Made by a program: the position numbers and the translations under genes. A stretch of DNA of 29,681 nt from DASSFZ01 sp036514635 (GTDB lineage: Bacteria > Chloroflexota > Anaerolineae > Fen-1058), in NCBI GenBank assembly GCA_036514635.1, contig DATBWU010000047.1:1-29681 (forward strand), given 5' to 3'. The notes beneath the pieces are model-generated. The model ran no database searches, was not told the origin of the DNA, and saw nothing but the letters and a program-made list of their open reading frames with translations. Positions 1 through 6,931 of the stretch are shown here, in pieces. The stretch's first letter is position 1, and each line of letters begins with the position of its first letter.

Positions 1-321
1 GACGACCAGATCGGCCGGCCCGTCGATGAACGTTTCTCGCACGAGTGGCAACCGCTCTTTGGCGACGAATACGATGTCCGGCTCGTACACTTCTTTCTCG
101 CTCAGGCGCATCGCCGTGCGCGATCCGCGCACGATGCCCAGGTCGTGCTCGGTAACAAAGGAGGTCAGAATGTGGAACAGAAAACTGAAGACACTCTCGT
201 GTTGTTCAGACGCGGGGGAAGCCACAATCATCTCTCCATCGATCAGTTCGGCTTTGTGATCGTCCGGGCTGATATCGAGAAATTCTTTATCGGTCATGTA
301 ATCGACGACGACAGTACTCAT
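1..321 (-). CDS. Uma2 family endonuclease-like protein (DUF820), C-terminus cut by window edge
   Basis: Reading the minus strand from an ATG at 321 gives 107 codons that run off the left edge without a stop. The protein opens with a short lead and then AELIDGEMI, an SPASEQHE stretch and YEPDIVFV. This order (ELIDGE, S/P-x-x-H, then E-P-D-I) is typical of the Uma2/DUF820 family, a PD-(D/E)XK restriction-endonuclease-like fold that is heavily duplicated in Chloroflexota and Cyanobacteria. The acidic D of EPD would be one metal ligand; the distal catalytic Lys lies near or beyond the cut end. The start is supported by AAGGAG five bases upstream and a consensus promoter further up. The biological role of the family is not established, so only the family name is safe. 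Confidence 0.85.
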   Translation of the reverse strand, partial: MSTVVVDYMTDKEFLDISPDDHKAELIDGEMIVASPASEQHESVFSFLFHILTSFVTEHDLGIVRGSRTAMRLSEKEVYEPDIVFVAKERLPLVRETFIDGPADLVV

Positions 322-340
322 CAGAACTCCTTGCGCGCAC

Positions 341-369
341 AGTATAGGACAGGGGTAGTGAGGTGTCAA
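341..369 (-). promoter_or_regulatory. Sigma-70-like promoter of the Uma2-type gene
   Basis: On the minus strand TTGACA (369-364) and TATACT (346-341) are separated by exactly 17 bases. Transcription would start about 12 bases before the AAGGAG ribosome binding site of the gene starting at 321. It matches the housekeeping consensus at 11 of 12 positions and is one of the clearest promoters in the window. Confidence 0.8.
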
Positions 370-374
370 GCCAC

Positions 375-445
375 CCGATGCTCCCGCCAGATGAGTCACA
401 CCGCACTGCGCTGCGCGCAGCGCACGTGTCCGGCGGGAGCATCGG
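375..445. repeat. Long palindromic hairpin repeat, copy 1
   Basis: Perfect 14-base arms at 375-388 and 432-445 (CCGATGCTCCCGCC and its complement) enclose a core that is itself nearly self-complementary around GCGCTGCGCGCAGCGC. A second copy of the inner 60 bases lies at 22280-22345. It sits just beyond the stop of the DtxR-type gene (minus strand) and could end its transcript, but there is no clean T-run, and the dispersed copy argues for a mobile palindromic repeat. Confidence 0.8.
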
Positions 446-459
446 ACCACGACGAAATG

Positions 460-1137
460 CTAGACCACCGGCTGCACCCAGATGGTGCGCGCGGCTCTTA
501 AGCCAAGCGAGATCTTCTTGCCCGACACGTCGAGCGTGACCACGCCGCTCCACGGCGCGACCTCTTCCACCATCACCTCGGTGCCGGGGATCAGATTGCT
601 CTTCTGCAAGTAATCGAGCAACCGCAGATCGCGCTCGCCTTCTTCGGTGATGCGCAAGACGGTAACGCTTTGCCTGGCTGTGGCATTGTCGAGCGTGAGC
701 GCGTCGGGTGGAAGCCGGGTCGGCTGCATACCGGGAATCGGGTTGCCGTGCGGGCACGTCTTGGGGCTGCCCAACGCCTCGAACATTTTCTGCTCGACCA
801 ATTCGCTCATCGCGTGCTGGATCCGCTCCGCTTCGGAGTGCGCCGCCGCCCAGGGAATCCCCAGGAAATCCGTCATGAACCGCTCGACCAATCGATGGCG
901 GCGGATGCCGGCCTCGGCAACTTCCTCGCCGATCTTGGTGAGCTTGATTTCGGCACCATCGATCTTGATCAGGCCATCGCGGATCATCCGTTGTAGCGTC
1001 TGGCTCACGGTGGGCGGCTTCACGCCCAGACGCTCGGCCAGCCGCGCGGCGATAACCTTCTTGCCCTCGTCACGCATGTTGTAGATCGATTCGAGATAGT
1101 TCTCGATAGTCTCGGTGACCTTGAGCCTCGCCTTCAT
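460..1137 (-). CDS. DtxR/MntR-family metal-dependent transcriptional regulator
   Basis: A 225-residue protein with the classic three-part layout: winged helix-turn-helix (about residues 8-70, including RLGVKPPTVSQTLQRM), metal-binding and dimerisation domain (71-140) and a C-terminal FeoA/SH3-like domain (about 153-225). Such proteins bind Fe(II) or Mn(II) and repress uptake genes. Likely metal ligands are H81, E85, H100, E104 and H108. The position of the second E in the usual E-H pair is Q107, and the N-terminal ligand (Met in DtxR, Asp in MntR) is N13, so metal choice cannot be assigned. A CPHGNPIPG stretch follows at 128-136. The start at 1137 is chosen over an upstream ATG at 1203 because GGGGGAG lies just ahead and family homology begins there. 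It is transcribed divergently from the FTR1 permease gene, its probable target. Confidence 0.93.
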   Translation of the reverse strand: MKARLKVTETIENYLESIYNMRDEGKKVIAARLAERLGVKPPTVSQTLQRMIRDGLIKIDGAEIKLTKIGEEVAEAGIRRHRLVERFMTDFLGIPWAAAHSEAERIQHAMSELVEQKMFEALGSPKTCPHGNPIPGMQPTRLPPDALTLDNATARQSVTVLRITEEGERDLRLLDYLQKSNLIPGTEVMVEEVAPWSGVVTLDVSGKKISLGLRAARTIWVQPVV

Positions 1138-1211
1138 CCACTCCCCCGCAGCCACTGGCGCGAGTCCTATCATGACCATGCAGGCCCCATCGGTTAGGAT
1201 CATCCATCAAG

Positions 1212-1263
1212 ATGCTAATAAGACGCTGTTCGCCTTGACAATTAGCATTCGTATGGATAGCAT
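1212..1263. promoter_or_regulatory. Overlapping divergent promoters with a perfect inverted repeat
   Basis: Plus strand: TTGACA (1235-1240), 17 bases, TAGCAT (1258-1263), reading toward the iron permease. Minus strand: TTGTCA (1241-1236) and TAGCAT (1217-1212), 18 bases apart, reading toward the DtxR-type gene. The two -35 boxes overlap. Eight-base arms ATGCTAAT (1212-1219) and ATTAGCAT (1241-1248) form a perfect inverted repeat covering the minus -10 and flanking the -35 pair, so one bound regulator could control both genes. Confidence 0.7.
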
Positions 1264-1271
1264 GGCGCGCG

Positions 1272-1291
1272 AGATTAGTATACCCTAATCT
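1272..1291. promoter_or_regulatory. Candidate DtxR-type operator upstream of the iron permease
   Basis: AGATTAG (1272-1278) and CTAATCT (1285-1291) are perfect inverted arms around a six-base spacer. The TTAG...CTAA core resembles the halves of DtxR/IdeR boxes, though spacing differs from the 19-base consensus. It lies just downstream of the plus-strand -10 box, near the expected transcription start, a typical place for a repressor to block FTR1 expression. Confidence 0.6.
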
Positions 1292-1313
1292 ACAAAATTC
1301 GGAGGGGGAAAAC

Positions 1314-2156
1314 ATGCTGCCGAGTTTTCTGCTGGCGTTACGGGAAGGGATGGAAGCCGCGCTGATTGTGGGCATCGTGTTGGGCGTGCTGAAGAAAATG
1401 AATCGGCTGGATTGGGCCTCGCGTGTGTGGCTGGGTGTGGCTGCCGCTGGCGTGATCAGCCTGATCGGTGCAGTCCTCCTCAGCGCCATTGACGCACGGT
1501 TCGAGGGGCCGGCGGAACAAGCCTTTGAAGGCATCACCATGCTGGCGGCCGCAGGCGTATTGACGTGGATGATCTTTTGGATGCAGAAGCAAGGCCGCCG
1601 CATTCAGTCCGGGCTGGAAGCCGATGTGAAGATGGCGCTGACGCGCGGCCAGGACTGGGCGCTGTTCTCCGTGGCGTTCTTCGCCGTGATGCGCGAGGGC
1701 CTGGAGTTGGCGCTGTTCCTGACCGCGGCCAACTTCTCGACGCCGGAAGCGGGAGTGGGCGCGCCGATTCTCGGCTGGCTGGGCGGCGTCCTGGGCTTGA
1801 TCGCCGCGGCGATTATCGGCTGGCTGCTGTTCGACACGACGGCGAAGCTCAATCTACGCCGGTTCTTCCAGTTGACGAGCGTGCTGCTGGTCGTCTTCGC
1901 CGCCGGGCTTGTTGGGCATGCGATTCACGAGTTCAACGAGCTCGGTTGGATATCGCCGATCGTCGAGCACTTCTACGACATCAACTCGATCTTGCCGGAA
2001 GATACCACGCTGGGCTTGTTCCTCAAGGCGCTGTTCGGCTATAATGCCAATCCATCGTTGAGCGAGACGATCGGATACCTGGCCTACTTTGTGCTCATTT
2101 ATTTCGCGACGCGCTGGCTAGATCGCCGCCCGGCTATTGCCACGACATCAGCATAA
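1314..2156 (+). CDS. FTR1-family high-affinity iron permease
   Basis: The 280-residue integral membrane protein has about seven hydrophobic helices and both signature REGxE motifs: REGME at residues 10-14 in the first helix and REGLE at 127-131. These glutamates carry ferric iron through FTR1/EfeU permeases in the cytoplasmic membrane. Length matches EfeU-type proteins (about 280). The start is fixed by GGAGGGGG six bases ahead. No EfeO or EfeB partner or multicopper oxidase is adjacent, so either oxidation is done elsewhere or the permease works alone. It is divergent from the DtxR-type regulator, with operator-like palindromes between them, which suggests metal-responsive repression. Confidence 0.93.
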   Translation: MLPSFLLALREGMEAALIVGIVLGVLKKMNRLDWASRVWLGVAAAGVISLIGAVLLSAIDARFEGPAEQAFEGITMLAAAGVLTWMIFWMQKQGRRIQSGLEADVKMALTRGQDWALFSVAFFAVMREGLELALFLTAANFSTPEAGVGAPILGWLGGVLGLIAAAIIGWLLFDTTAKLNLRRFFQLTSVLLVVFAAGLVGHAIHEFNELGWISPIVEHFYDINSILPEDTTLGLFLKALFGYNANPSLSETIGYLAYFVLIYFATRWLDRRPAIATTSA

Positions 2157-2160
2157 AGCC

Positions 2161-2396
2161 AAAATGGCTCTCCCGATTCTGGCGGGAATTGAACCGCAAA
2201 GAACGCAAAGGACGCCAAGATTTTCTGGCTCTACCGGTTCCAGCGGGAAACGCCGCCCACTGCAAAGTCTTTGGACGCGGATTGCGCGGATTCACGCAGA
2301 TTTTTCAGTCCGATCCGTGTTCATCCGCGTTTACGGGAGCACTGCACCGCATGTGTCCGCGTCCTATTTCCCGTCAAAGTCGGGAGAGCCGATTTT
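2161..2396. repeat. MITE-like intergenic element with about 28-bp terminal inverted repeats
   Basis: The left end (2161-2188) and right end (2368-2396) are inverted copies sharing a perfect 11-base block, GGCTCTCCCGA/TCGGGAGAGCC, and differing elsewhere by three mismatches and one indel. Inside are degenerate modules seen in other gaps of this window: an 'AACGCAAAGGACGCCAAG' type at about 2192-2218 and a 'GCGGATTCACGCAGAT' type at about 2283-2335. A related end recurs inverted at 7526-7560. No transposase is encoded, and open frames across it are low-complexity translations. This fills most of the 365-base gap between the permease and nitroreductase genes; 2397-2521 shows no clear feature. 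Confidence 0.7.
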
Positions 2397-2521
2397 CTAA
2401 GGCTTTGCGCTCGCCTGCCCCGGATGTTGTTTGCGGGGTTGCGCCCGCCTGCCCCCTTTGGGGGTTGCGGTGAGGCTTTTCCCAGCCAACCCGGAAGAGC
2501 CGCCAAAATAGGCATTCACGC

Positions 2522-3076
2522 ATGGACGTTCTGGAAGCGATCCGCACCCGACAATCCATTGGCAAAGTCAGGCCCGATCCGGTTCCGCGCGAGTTGATCG
2601 AGCGTATGCTCTCGGCAGGCGTCCAGGCCCCCAATCACTACCAGGTGCGGCCGTGGCGCTTCGTCGTGCTAACCGGCGACGCACGCGTGCGGCTGGGCGA
2701 CGTGATGGCGGCGTCGCTGCACAAGCAAGACGCGAGCGCCAACACTGAGTCGCTGGCGCGTGAGCGTGCCAAGCCGCTGCGCGCACCGGTGCTGATCGCC
2801 GTCGGCGTGGACAAGCCCGGCATTCCCAAAGTGGTGGAGATCGAGAACGTGTGCGCGGCCGCAGCGGCAATCCAGAATATGCTGCTCGCCGCGCACGCGC
2901 TCGGCCTTGCCGCGATGTGGCGCACCGGCACAGCCGCCTACGATGCCGACGTGAAAACGTTTCTCGGCTTCGCACCCGATCAGCACGTGATCGGTTTCAT
3001 CTACGTTGGCTACCCCGCCACGCCGCCGCCGCCGCAACGTCCTTCGCATCACGATCGAACAGTGTGGATGGACTGA
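2522..3076 (+). CDS. Nitroreductase family protein (YdjA-like)
   Basis: A 184-residue FMN-dependent nitroreductase-fold protein. The N-terminal IRTRQSIGKVRPDPVP stretch supplies the Arg residues that contact the FMN phosphate. APNHYQVRPWRFVVL (about residues 36-50) is the second conserved block, and the C-terminal part (AAMWRTG...FLGFAPDQHVIGFIYVGYP) closely resembles the small single-domain YdjA group. These enzymes use NAD(P)H to reduce nitro compounds or quinones; the natural substrate is unknown. The ATG at 2522 has only a weak upstream purine patch, but homology begins at once. It stands alone on the plus strand after a repeat element, with no visible operon partner. Confidence 0.9.
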   Translation: MDVLEAIRTRQSIGKVRPDPVPRELIERMLSAGVQAPNHYQVRPWRFVVLTGDARVRLGDVMAASLHKQDASANTESLARERAKPLRAPVLIAVGVDKPGIPKVVEIENVCAAAAAIQNMLLAAHALGLAAMWRTGTAAYDADVKTFLGFAPDQHVIGFIYVGYPATPPPPQRPSHHDRTVWMD

Positions 3077-3167
3077 CGAAGGACGAACGACGAAAGACGA
3101 TGGACGAAGGACGACGGACGATGGATGTGCGTTCGTCTTTGGTCTTTCGTCTTTGGTCTTTCGTCCC
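3077..3167. repeat. GACGAAGG-type heptad repeats forming a large inverted repeat
   Basis: Starting directly after the nitroreductase stop, a run of degenerate GACGAAGGAC / GACGAAAGAC units (3077-3123) is followed by a run of complementary GTCTTTCGTC / GTCTTTGGTC units (3133-3164). The two runs can pair as a long imperfect hairpin. This is a low-complexity intergenic repeat, possibly acting as a transcript end. The stretch from 3168 to 3264 holds nothing else recognisable. Confidence 0.75.
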
Positions 3168-3264
3168 TGGCCATTCGCCCCTGGTCATTCGCCCCGCTCG
3201 CTTGACGCAGCCTCGAACCGCGATACAATCTCGCCGCCGCACATTCCATCGAGACCAGGTAGCA

Positions 3265-3675
3265 ATGGCTCCCAACACTCGGCGCACGATCGGCACGATC
3301 CTGATTTGGCTGGGCGTGCTGGTCTGGGCGCCCTTTCTTGCTTCGATTCCCTCTGGGCAGGAGTTGCCCGTCCTCCCTTTTCTGGCCGCTCACTTAGCCG
3401 GTGTGCTGGGTGGCTGGCGGTTGCGATTGAGCGCCGATCGAGCAGAAGGGATCGACCGAACTCAATCGCTTCATGGCCGACGGCGCAAGATCGCCAGCCG
3501 CATTTTGATCTATCTGGGCGTCCTGGCCTGGGTTCCGTATTTCTACCTGACACGCGCGCGAGGGGAGGAGACGAATATTGGCCCCTTCCTGGCGGCGCAC
3601 CTCACCGGCGTGCTGAGCGGTGTGGTGCTTAGGCTGAGTGTCGAGTGGGAACGCTTGACGCGGCGCGGATCATAG
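3265..3675 (+). CDS. Small membrane protein with two tandem hairpin repeats, unknown function
   Basis: The protein has 136 residues. It consists of two copies of one unit of roughly 50 residues, at about 6-56 and 73-125, joined by a polar linker (57-72, rich in R, D, E, Q). Each unit has a helix with LGVLxWxPF/Y, a short polar loop containing a GxE motif, then a helix with FLAAHLxGVLxG and ends in LRLS. That predicts four membrane helices from an internal duplication. I recognise no named family. The ATG at 3265 was chosen because upstream frame continues only into low-complexity repeat; its ribosome site (AGGT) is weak. An earlier in-frame start would add only repeat-derived sequence. Confidence 0.75.
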   Translation: MAPNTRRTIGTILIWLGVLVWAPFLASIPSGQELPVLPFLAAHLAGVLGGWRLRLSADRAEGIDRTQSLHGRRRKIASRILIYLGVLAWVPYFYLTRARGEETNIGPFLAAHLTGVLSGVVLRLSVEWERLTRRGS

Positions 3676-3728
3676 GGCAAAACCCTGCTCCGGGTTCCGC
3701 TTCGCATCCGGGGGCGGGTCTAATCGGG

Positions 3729-3756
3729 TTGCATCACCGCTAAAGCCATGTACAAT
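3729..3756 (+). promoter_or_regulatory. Sigma-70-like promoter for the gene at 3792
   Basis: TTGCAT (3729-3734) and TACAAT (3751-3756) are 16 bases apart, about 35 bases ahead of the ATG at 3792 and its GGGGGA ribosome site. It follows a short gap after the previous gene, so the downstream gene is probably transcribed independently. Confidence 0.65.
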
Positions 3757-3791
3757 GTGCGCCGGGGAATCCTCTCACGGGGGACATATCT

Positions 3792-4658
3792 ATGCCCGGC
3801 GCACGCGCGCCGCAAGAAGTCGAGCGCGCGCTGAAGCGACTGACGCCCGAGCAGTTCTCTCAAGTCTGCGGTGAAGTGGGCATCCTTGAGGTGACCCTGC
3901 CCGGCGCCACGCAGGCGGCGAGAGCCGCTGCATTGGTCGAGCGAACACAGGGGCACACGGACTTCGCCGCCCTCATTCGCGCGATCAATCGCATCGATCC
4001 GAATGCGTGGCACATCGCCCCGGCGCGCGCCTCGATCTCATCGGCCGTTTATGGCCTCATCGCGCTCGTCGCGATCCTCGGCATCGGTGGATTGGTGCTG
4101 GTGCTGGTCTTGAGCGGGTCGGAAGCCGCAACGCAGGTCACACCCACTCCAACGGACACGCTCGCCCCGACGCGCACCCCGGTCCCGACCTTCACGCATA
4201 CGCCCACGCACACGCCCGTGCCCAGCGACACCGGCACACCCACGCGCACGCCGACGCCGACTCGCCAGGCGTCTTCAGTCGCGTCGACACGAGCCGTGCC
4301 GCCCACGCCGGTCGCCACGCCCAGCCCGGTCGTTTCGATCATTTATCCTCAAGTCGAATTGCTGCAGCCCTCGTCGGACTTTCGCGCGAGTCCGGGCGAG
4401 ACCGTCGAGTTTCGATGGATCCTGCGCAGCAGCACGCCGATCGCCAGCGACGAGCGATACCTGATGCGGCTGTATCTAAACACTCAGGTGGTGGACGCTT
4501 ACCTCACGCCCGATCCGTGGCGCTTCTATCCGGTTCCGCCCGGCGCGAATGGCACGTTCGGTTGGACGGTGACGGTGGTCAAAGTGGATGCGGCCGGCGA
4601 TGTGATCGGCGCGCTCAGCCCGGAGAGCGGGCAACGCACGGTGGTGTGGCAGCCCTAG
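3792..4658 (+). CDS. Single-pass membrane protein: effector-associated-domain-like N-terminus, Thr/Pro linker, Ig-like C-terminus
   Basis: The 288 residues split into four parts. Residues 10-74 are cytosolic and helical, with LTPEQFSQVC, LPGATQAARAAALVE and a closing INRIDPNAW; this layout resembles effector-associated (death-like) adaptor domains of multidomain signalling and conflict proteins. One membrane helix spans about 85-108. Residues 117-180 are a Thr/Pro-rich spacer of TPTPT/TRTPTPT type, common in Chloroflexota exported proteins. The rest (186-288) looks like a beta-sandwich with paired hydrophobic strands ending in VVWQP. Topology would be N-in, C-out, linking an intracellular adaptor to an extracellular sensing or binding domain. 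No enzymatic motif is visible. The EAD assignment is by motif memory and is the least certain part. Confidence 0.75.
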   Translation: MPGARAPQEVERALKRLTPEQFSQVCGEVGILEVTLPGATQAARAAALVERTQGHTDFAALIRAINRIDPNAWHIAPARASISSAVYGLIALVAILGIGGLVLVLVLSGSEAATQVTPTPTDTLAPTRTPVPTFTHTPTHTPVPSDTGTPTRTPTPTRQASSVASTRAVPPTPVATPSPVVSIIYPQVELLQPSSDFRASPGETVEFRWILRSSTPIASDERYLMRLYLNTQVVDAYLTPDPWRFYPVPPGANGTFGWTVTVVKVDAAGDVIGALSPESGQRTVVWQP

Positions 4659-4694
4659 GCCCTCACCTTTCACCCCCATCCCCTCTTCCCTCTC

Positions 4695-4844
4695 CCTAAC
4701 CCGGACGAGCCGGAGCCAACATGGGAACTAACCGCCGAGAACGCAGAGAACGCTGAGCATCCCTAAAAACCTCTGCGCGCTCGGCGCGCTCAGCGGTGAA
4801 ATCCTTGCACACGCCGAAGGCGAGCAAAGACTTCAGAGGTGAGG
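4695..4844. repeat. 150-bp dispersed repeat, copy 1
   Basis: This block aligns without gaps to 7714-7863 and differs at five of 150 positions (about 97% identity), exactly 3019 bases apart. It contains an imperfect palindrome of AACCGCCGAGAACGCAGAGAA and CTCTGCGCGCTCGGCG-type modules, and ends beside the stop of the following minus-strand gene. No coding content is visible. The bases from 4663 to 4694 are C/T-rich filler of the type also seen at 7491-7511. Confidence 0.9.
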
Positions 4845-4845
4845 A

Positions 4846-5964
4846 TCACAGCGCCCGTTGATACAGCCGGTGCGTTTTATAGAAATCGATCCCCAGGTCG
4901 CGCATCTCACGCTGCATCTTGTCGTTATCCAGGCCGACTTGCACGATGTCGGCGTGCTCGAAGCGACCTGCGACCACGCTTTTGTGCATCTCACTGAACA
5001 GCAGCGCCGTTCCACCTAATCCCCGATATTTCTCGACGATCCCCGCGCCGTTGACGTTGACCCACTGGGTGCGTTTCAGCTCGAGCAGCATGTCGATCCA
5101 GCCGAACGGGAAGAGCCGTCCTTGCGTGCGCTGCATCGCCGCCGAGATGTCGGGATAAGCCAGCATGAAGCCGACCGGCTCGTCGCCCTTCAGCACGATC
5201 TTGATCAGTTTCGGATCGGCGAACCATTCGAGCTGGCCGGCCAGCGCCCTCACGTCGGCATCGGTGAGCGGTGTGTTGCCGATCGTGCCCGTCAGCGAGT
5301 CGTTGTACATCTTCTGCAATTGAGGAGCCATCGCGCGCAGGCCGCGTCGCCTCTTGAACGTCGCCACGCGTAGGCCGCGTCGCTTCTGCACCAGCTCGGC
5401 CACCTGGTGCACTTTGTCCGGGAACGGCATACGCGGGTTCATGTAACCGGATACGATATCTCGCACGCCCACGAATCCCGCCGCTTCCACAAGCCCTGGA
5501 TAATAATCCGGATTGTAGGGAATACCGAATGCCGGTCGATGCTCGAAGCCCTTGACCAGCAATCCCAGCCCGTCGAGCGCGGTGAAGCCTTTCGGGCCAA
5601 AGAGCAGAGTCAGGCCGCGCGAGCGTGCCCAATCCGCGGCGGCATCGAATAACGCGCAAGCCGCCTCGCGGTCATCTTCGCACTCGAACAGGAAGAAAAA
5701 CGCGGTGCGTTCATGGTTGAAGGTGTTGTAATTGCGATTGTCGATGGCCGCGATGCGCCCCACCGGTCGATGGTCTTTCTCGGCCAGGAAGAAGGCCGCG
5801 TCCGAGTGTTGATAGAACGGGTGACGGCGACGATCGAGCATCCGGCGCGCATCGATGCCGAGCGGCGGCACCCATTGGGGGATACGGCGGTAGATGTAAA
5901 AGGGCACATTGAGGAATTGCCAGACATGATGGCGATTAGTCGTGTCGATTGAGATGAGGTTCAT
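4846..5964 (-). CDS. GNAT-like N-acetyltransferase family protein, about 370 residues
   Basis: The 372-residue protein contains blocks I recognise from a conserved bacterial family usually labelled GNAT or hypothetical: VWQFLNVPFYIYR near the start, HPFYQHSDAAFFLA, VGRIAAIDNRNYN, a WARSRGLTLLFGPKGF block and GIPYNPDYYPGLVEAAGF. The C-terminal half has a second acyltransferase-like core with the AGIVEKYRGLGGTALLF stretch, where the R-G-x-G-G part fits an acetyl-CoA pyrophosphate loop. It may therefore be a tandem GNAT protein. The acceptor is unknown. The start at 5964 is preferred over 6069 because GGAGA lies five bases upstream and a promoter sits inside the longer version. It is divergent from the gene at 6072. 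Confidence 0.8.
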   Translation of the reverse strand: MNLISIDTTNRHHVWQFLNVPFYIYRRIPQWVPPLGIDARRMLDRRRHPFYQHSDAAFFLAEKDHRPVGRIAAIDNRNYNTFNHERTAFFFLFECEDDREAACALFDAAADWARSRGLTLLFGPKGFTALDGLGLLVKGFEHRPAFGIPYNPDYYPGLVEAAGFVGVRDIVSGYMNPRMPFPDKVHQVAELVQKRRGLRVATFKRRRGLRAMAPQLQKMYNDSLTGTIGNTPLTDADVRALAGQLEWFADPKLIKIVLKGDEPVGFMLAYPDISAAMQRTQGRLFPFGWIDMLLELKRTQWVNVNGAGIVEKYRGLGGTALLFSEMHKSVVAGRFEHADIVQVGLDNDKMQREMRDLGIDFYKTHRLYQRAL

Positions 5965-6001
5965 CGTGTCTCCAGAGGACGGTGGGTGACCGGCAGCACG
6001 T

Positions 6002-6029
6002 ATTGTAAACCGATCGCTCCGGGGGTCAA
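6002..6029 (-). promoter_or_regulatory. Promoter of the GNAT-like gene
   Basis: On the minus strand TTGACC (6029-6024) and TACAAT (6007-6002) are 16 bases apart. Transcription would begin about 30 bases before the ATG at 5964, which supports that start over the upstream in-frame codon at 6069. Confidence 0.7.
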
Positions 6030-6044
6030 AAGTGCGCCACGCGA

Positions 6045-6050
6045 TATAAT
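6045..6050 (+). promoter_or_regulatory. Perfect -10 box ahead of the gene at 6072
   Basis: TATAAT lies 21 bases before the ATG at 6072, but no good -35 box is present (the matching position reads GGGGTC). Transcription from here would start near 6057, making the ATG at 6060 almost leaderless and favouring the ATG at 6072. Confidence 0.5.
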
Positions 6051-6071
6051 ACACGCAGGATGGAGGCACAC

Positions 6072-6683
6072 ATGAGGGGCTTGTTATTGCTCGCCTTGAT
6101 CGTCCTGATCGTCTACGTGCTGTATACCAACGGGACGCTGAATCAGTTGATTCCCGGATTGCCCGATCCGAACAGCACGCCCGAAATCGTGATCACGGTC
6201 AGAGAACCGAATAGCAGCCGCACGACAATCACGCCTGCGCCGGATGCGATGACGTTGCAGCCGACCATCATCATCGCGCCGCCGATGGTCACGATCGAGA
6301 CGCCGGCCACGGCGCCTCTCGACACGCTGACTCCTACTCCCTTGCCGGCCCAACCGACTGTGCCGCCGCCGACGATCATCACCTTCGAACCCGCGCCAAC
6401 GCTGGCCGCGTCGACGACCCCGACGCCGGCCTCGAACTTCCCGCTGAAGATCGAGACGCCGCTCGACGGTGAAACGCTGCAGGCATCGCCGTGGCTGGTC
6501 ATCGGGGAGACACAACCCAACGCGCTCGTCAGCGTCAACGACGTCATCGGCTTCGCCAACGCCGAGGGTCGCTTCGCGCTGTCGGTTCCCCTCACCGAAG
6601 GCCCCAACGTGCTGGAGATCATCGCCAGCAATACTGTCGGTGAGCAGGTCTTCGTCATCGTCACCGTGTTGTATCAACCCTGA
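6072..6683 (+). CDS. Membrane-anchored protein with Pro/Thr-rich spacer and Ig-like (glucodextranase B type) domain
   Basis: The 203 residues start with an uncleaved anchor or signal (hydrophobic residues 3-18), then a low-complexity spacer rich in T, P and A (about 28-122) and a compact C-terminal domain (125-203). That domain reads as a beta-sandwich: ETPLDGETLQASPWLVIGET, VSVNDVIGFANAEGRF, then LTEGPNVLEIIASN. This matches the family described as glucodextranase domain B-like, an accessory adhesion or carbohydrate-associated module with no catalysis. ATG 6072 has GGAGG five bases ahead, whereas the in-frame ATG at 6060 would overlap that site. The design parallels the protein at 3792-4658. 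Confidence 0.8.
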   Translation: MRGLLLLALIVLIVYVLYTNGTLNQLIPGLPDPNSTPEIVITVREPNSSRTTITPAPDAMTLQPTIIIAPPMVTIETPATAPLDTLTPTPLPAQPTVPPPTIITFEPAPTLAASTTPTPASNFPLKIETPLDGETLQASPWLVIGETQPNALVSVNDVIGFANAEGRFALSVPLTEGPNVLEIIASNTVGEQVFVIVTVLYQP

Positions 6684-6686
6684 TCG

Positions 6687-6820
6687 TTAACCACGAAGGC
6701 ACAAAGACACCAGGACAACTTTGTCTGGTGATAGCACACAAGTCGATCCAGCCACGGAGACACGGAGTTCACGGAGATTTCAAAGGGCTTTTCTCCGCGC
6801 CTCTGTGTCTTCGTGGTTAA
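6687..6820. repeat. CCACGAAG-family intergenic repeat with 12-bp terminal inverted arms
   Basis: TTAACCACGAAG at 6687-6698 is perfectly inverted at 6809-6820, enclosing further modules such as CACAAAGACACCAGG and CCACGGAGACACGGAG. It begins four bases after the previous stop codon. The same family occurs at 11434-11482, 20717-20769 and in the 22.2-22.4 kb gap. It accounts for most of this 248-base gap; 6821-6931 shows only the next gene's AGGAGG site. Confidence 0.85.
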
Positions 6821-6931
6821 TTCTCCCCACTTTTGACGTGGGAATACCGGGGGCATGACAGCCTTGCCTGAGTGGTGTAAGATCGACGCAAATGGATCGT
6901 GTCGATCCACACTTAGTTCAGGAGGATTGTC

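Noticed and set aside
2137..2634. Several short open frames between the permease and nitroreductase genes
   Set aside because: They are translations of the MITE-like element in different frames and on both strands.
5965..6069. N-terminal extension of the GNAT-like protein
   Set aside because: It covers the promoter at 6002-6029 and lacks similarity; GGAGA before 5964 fits better.
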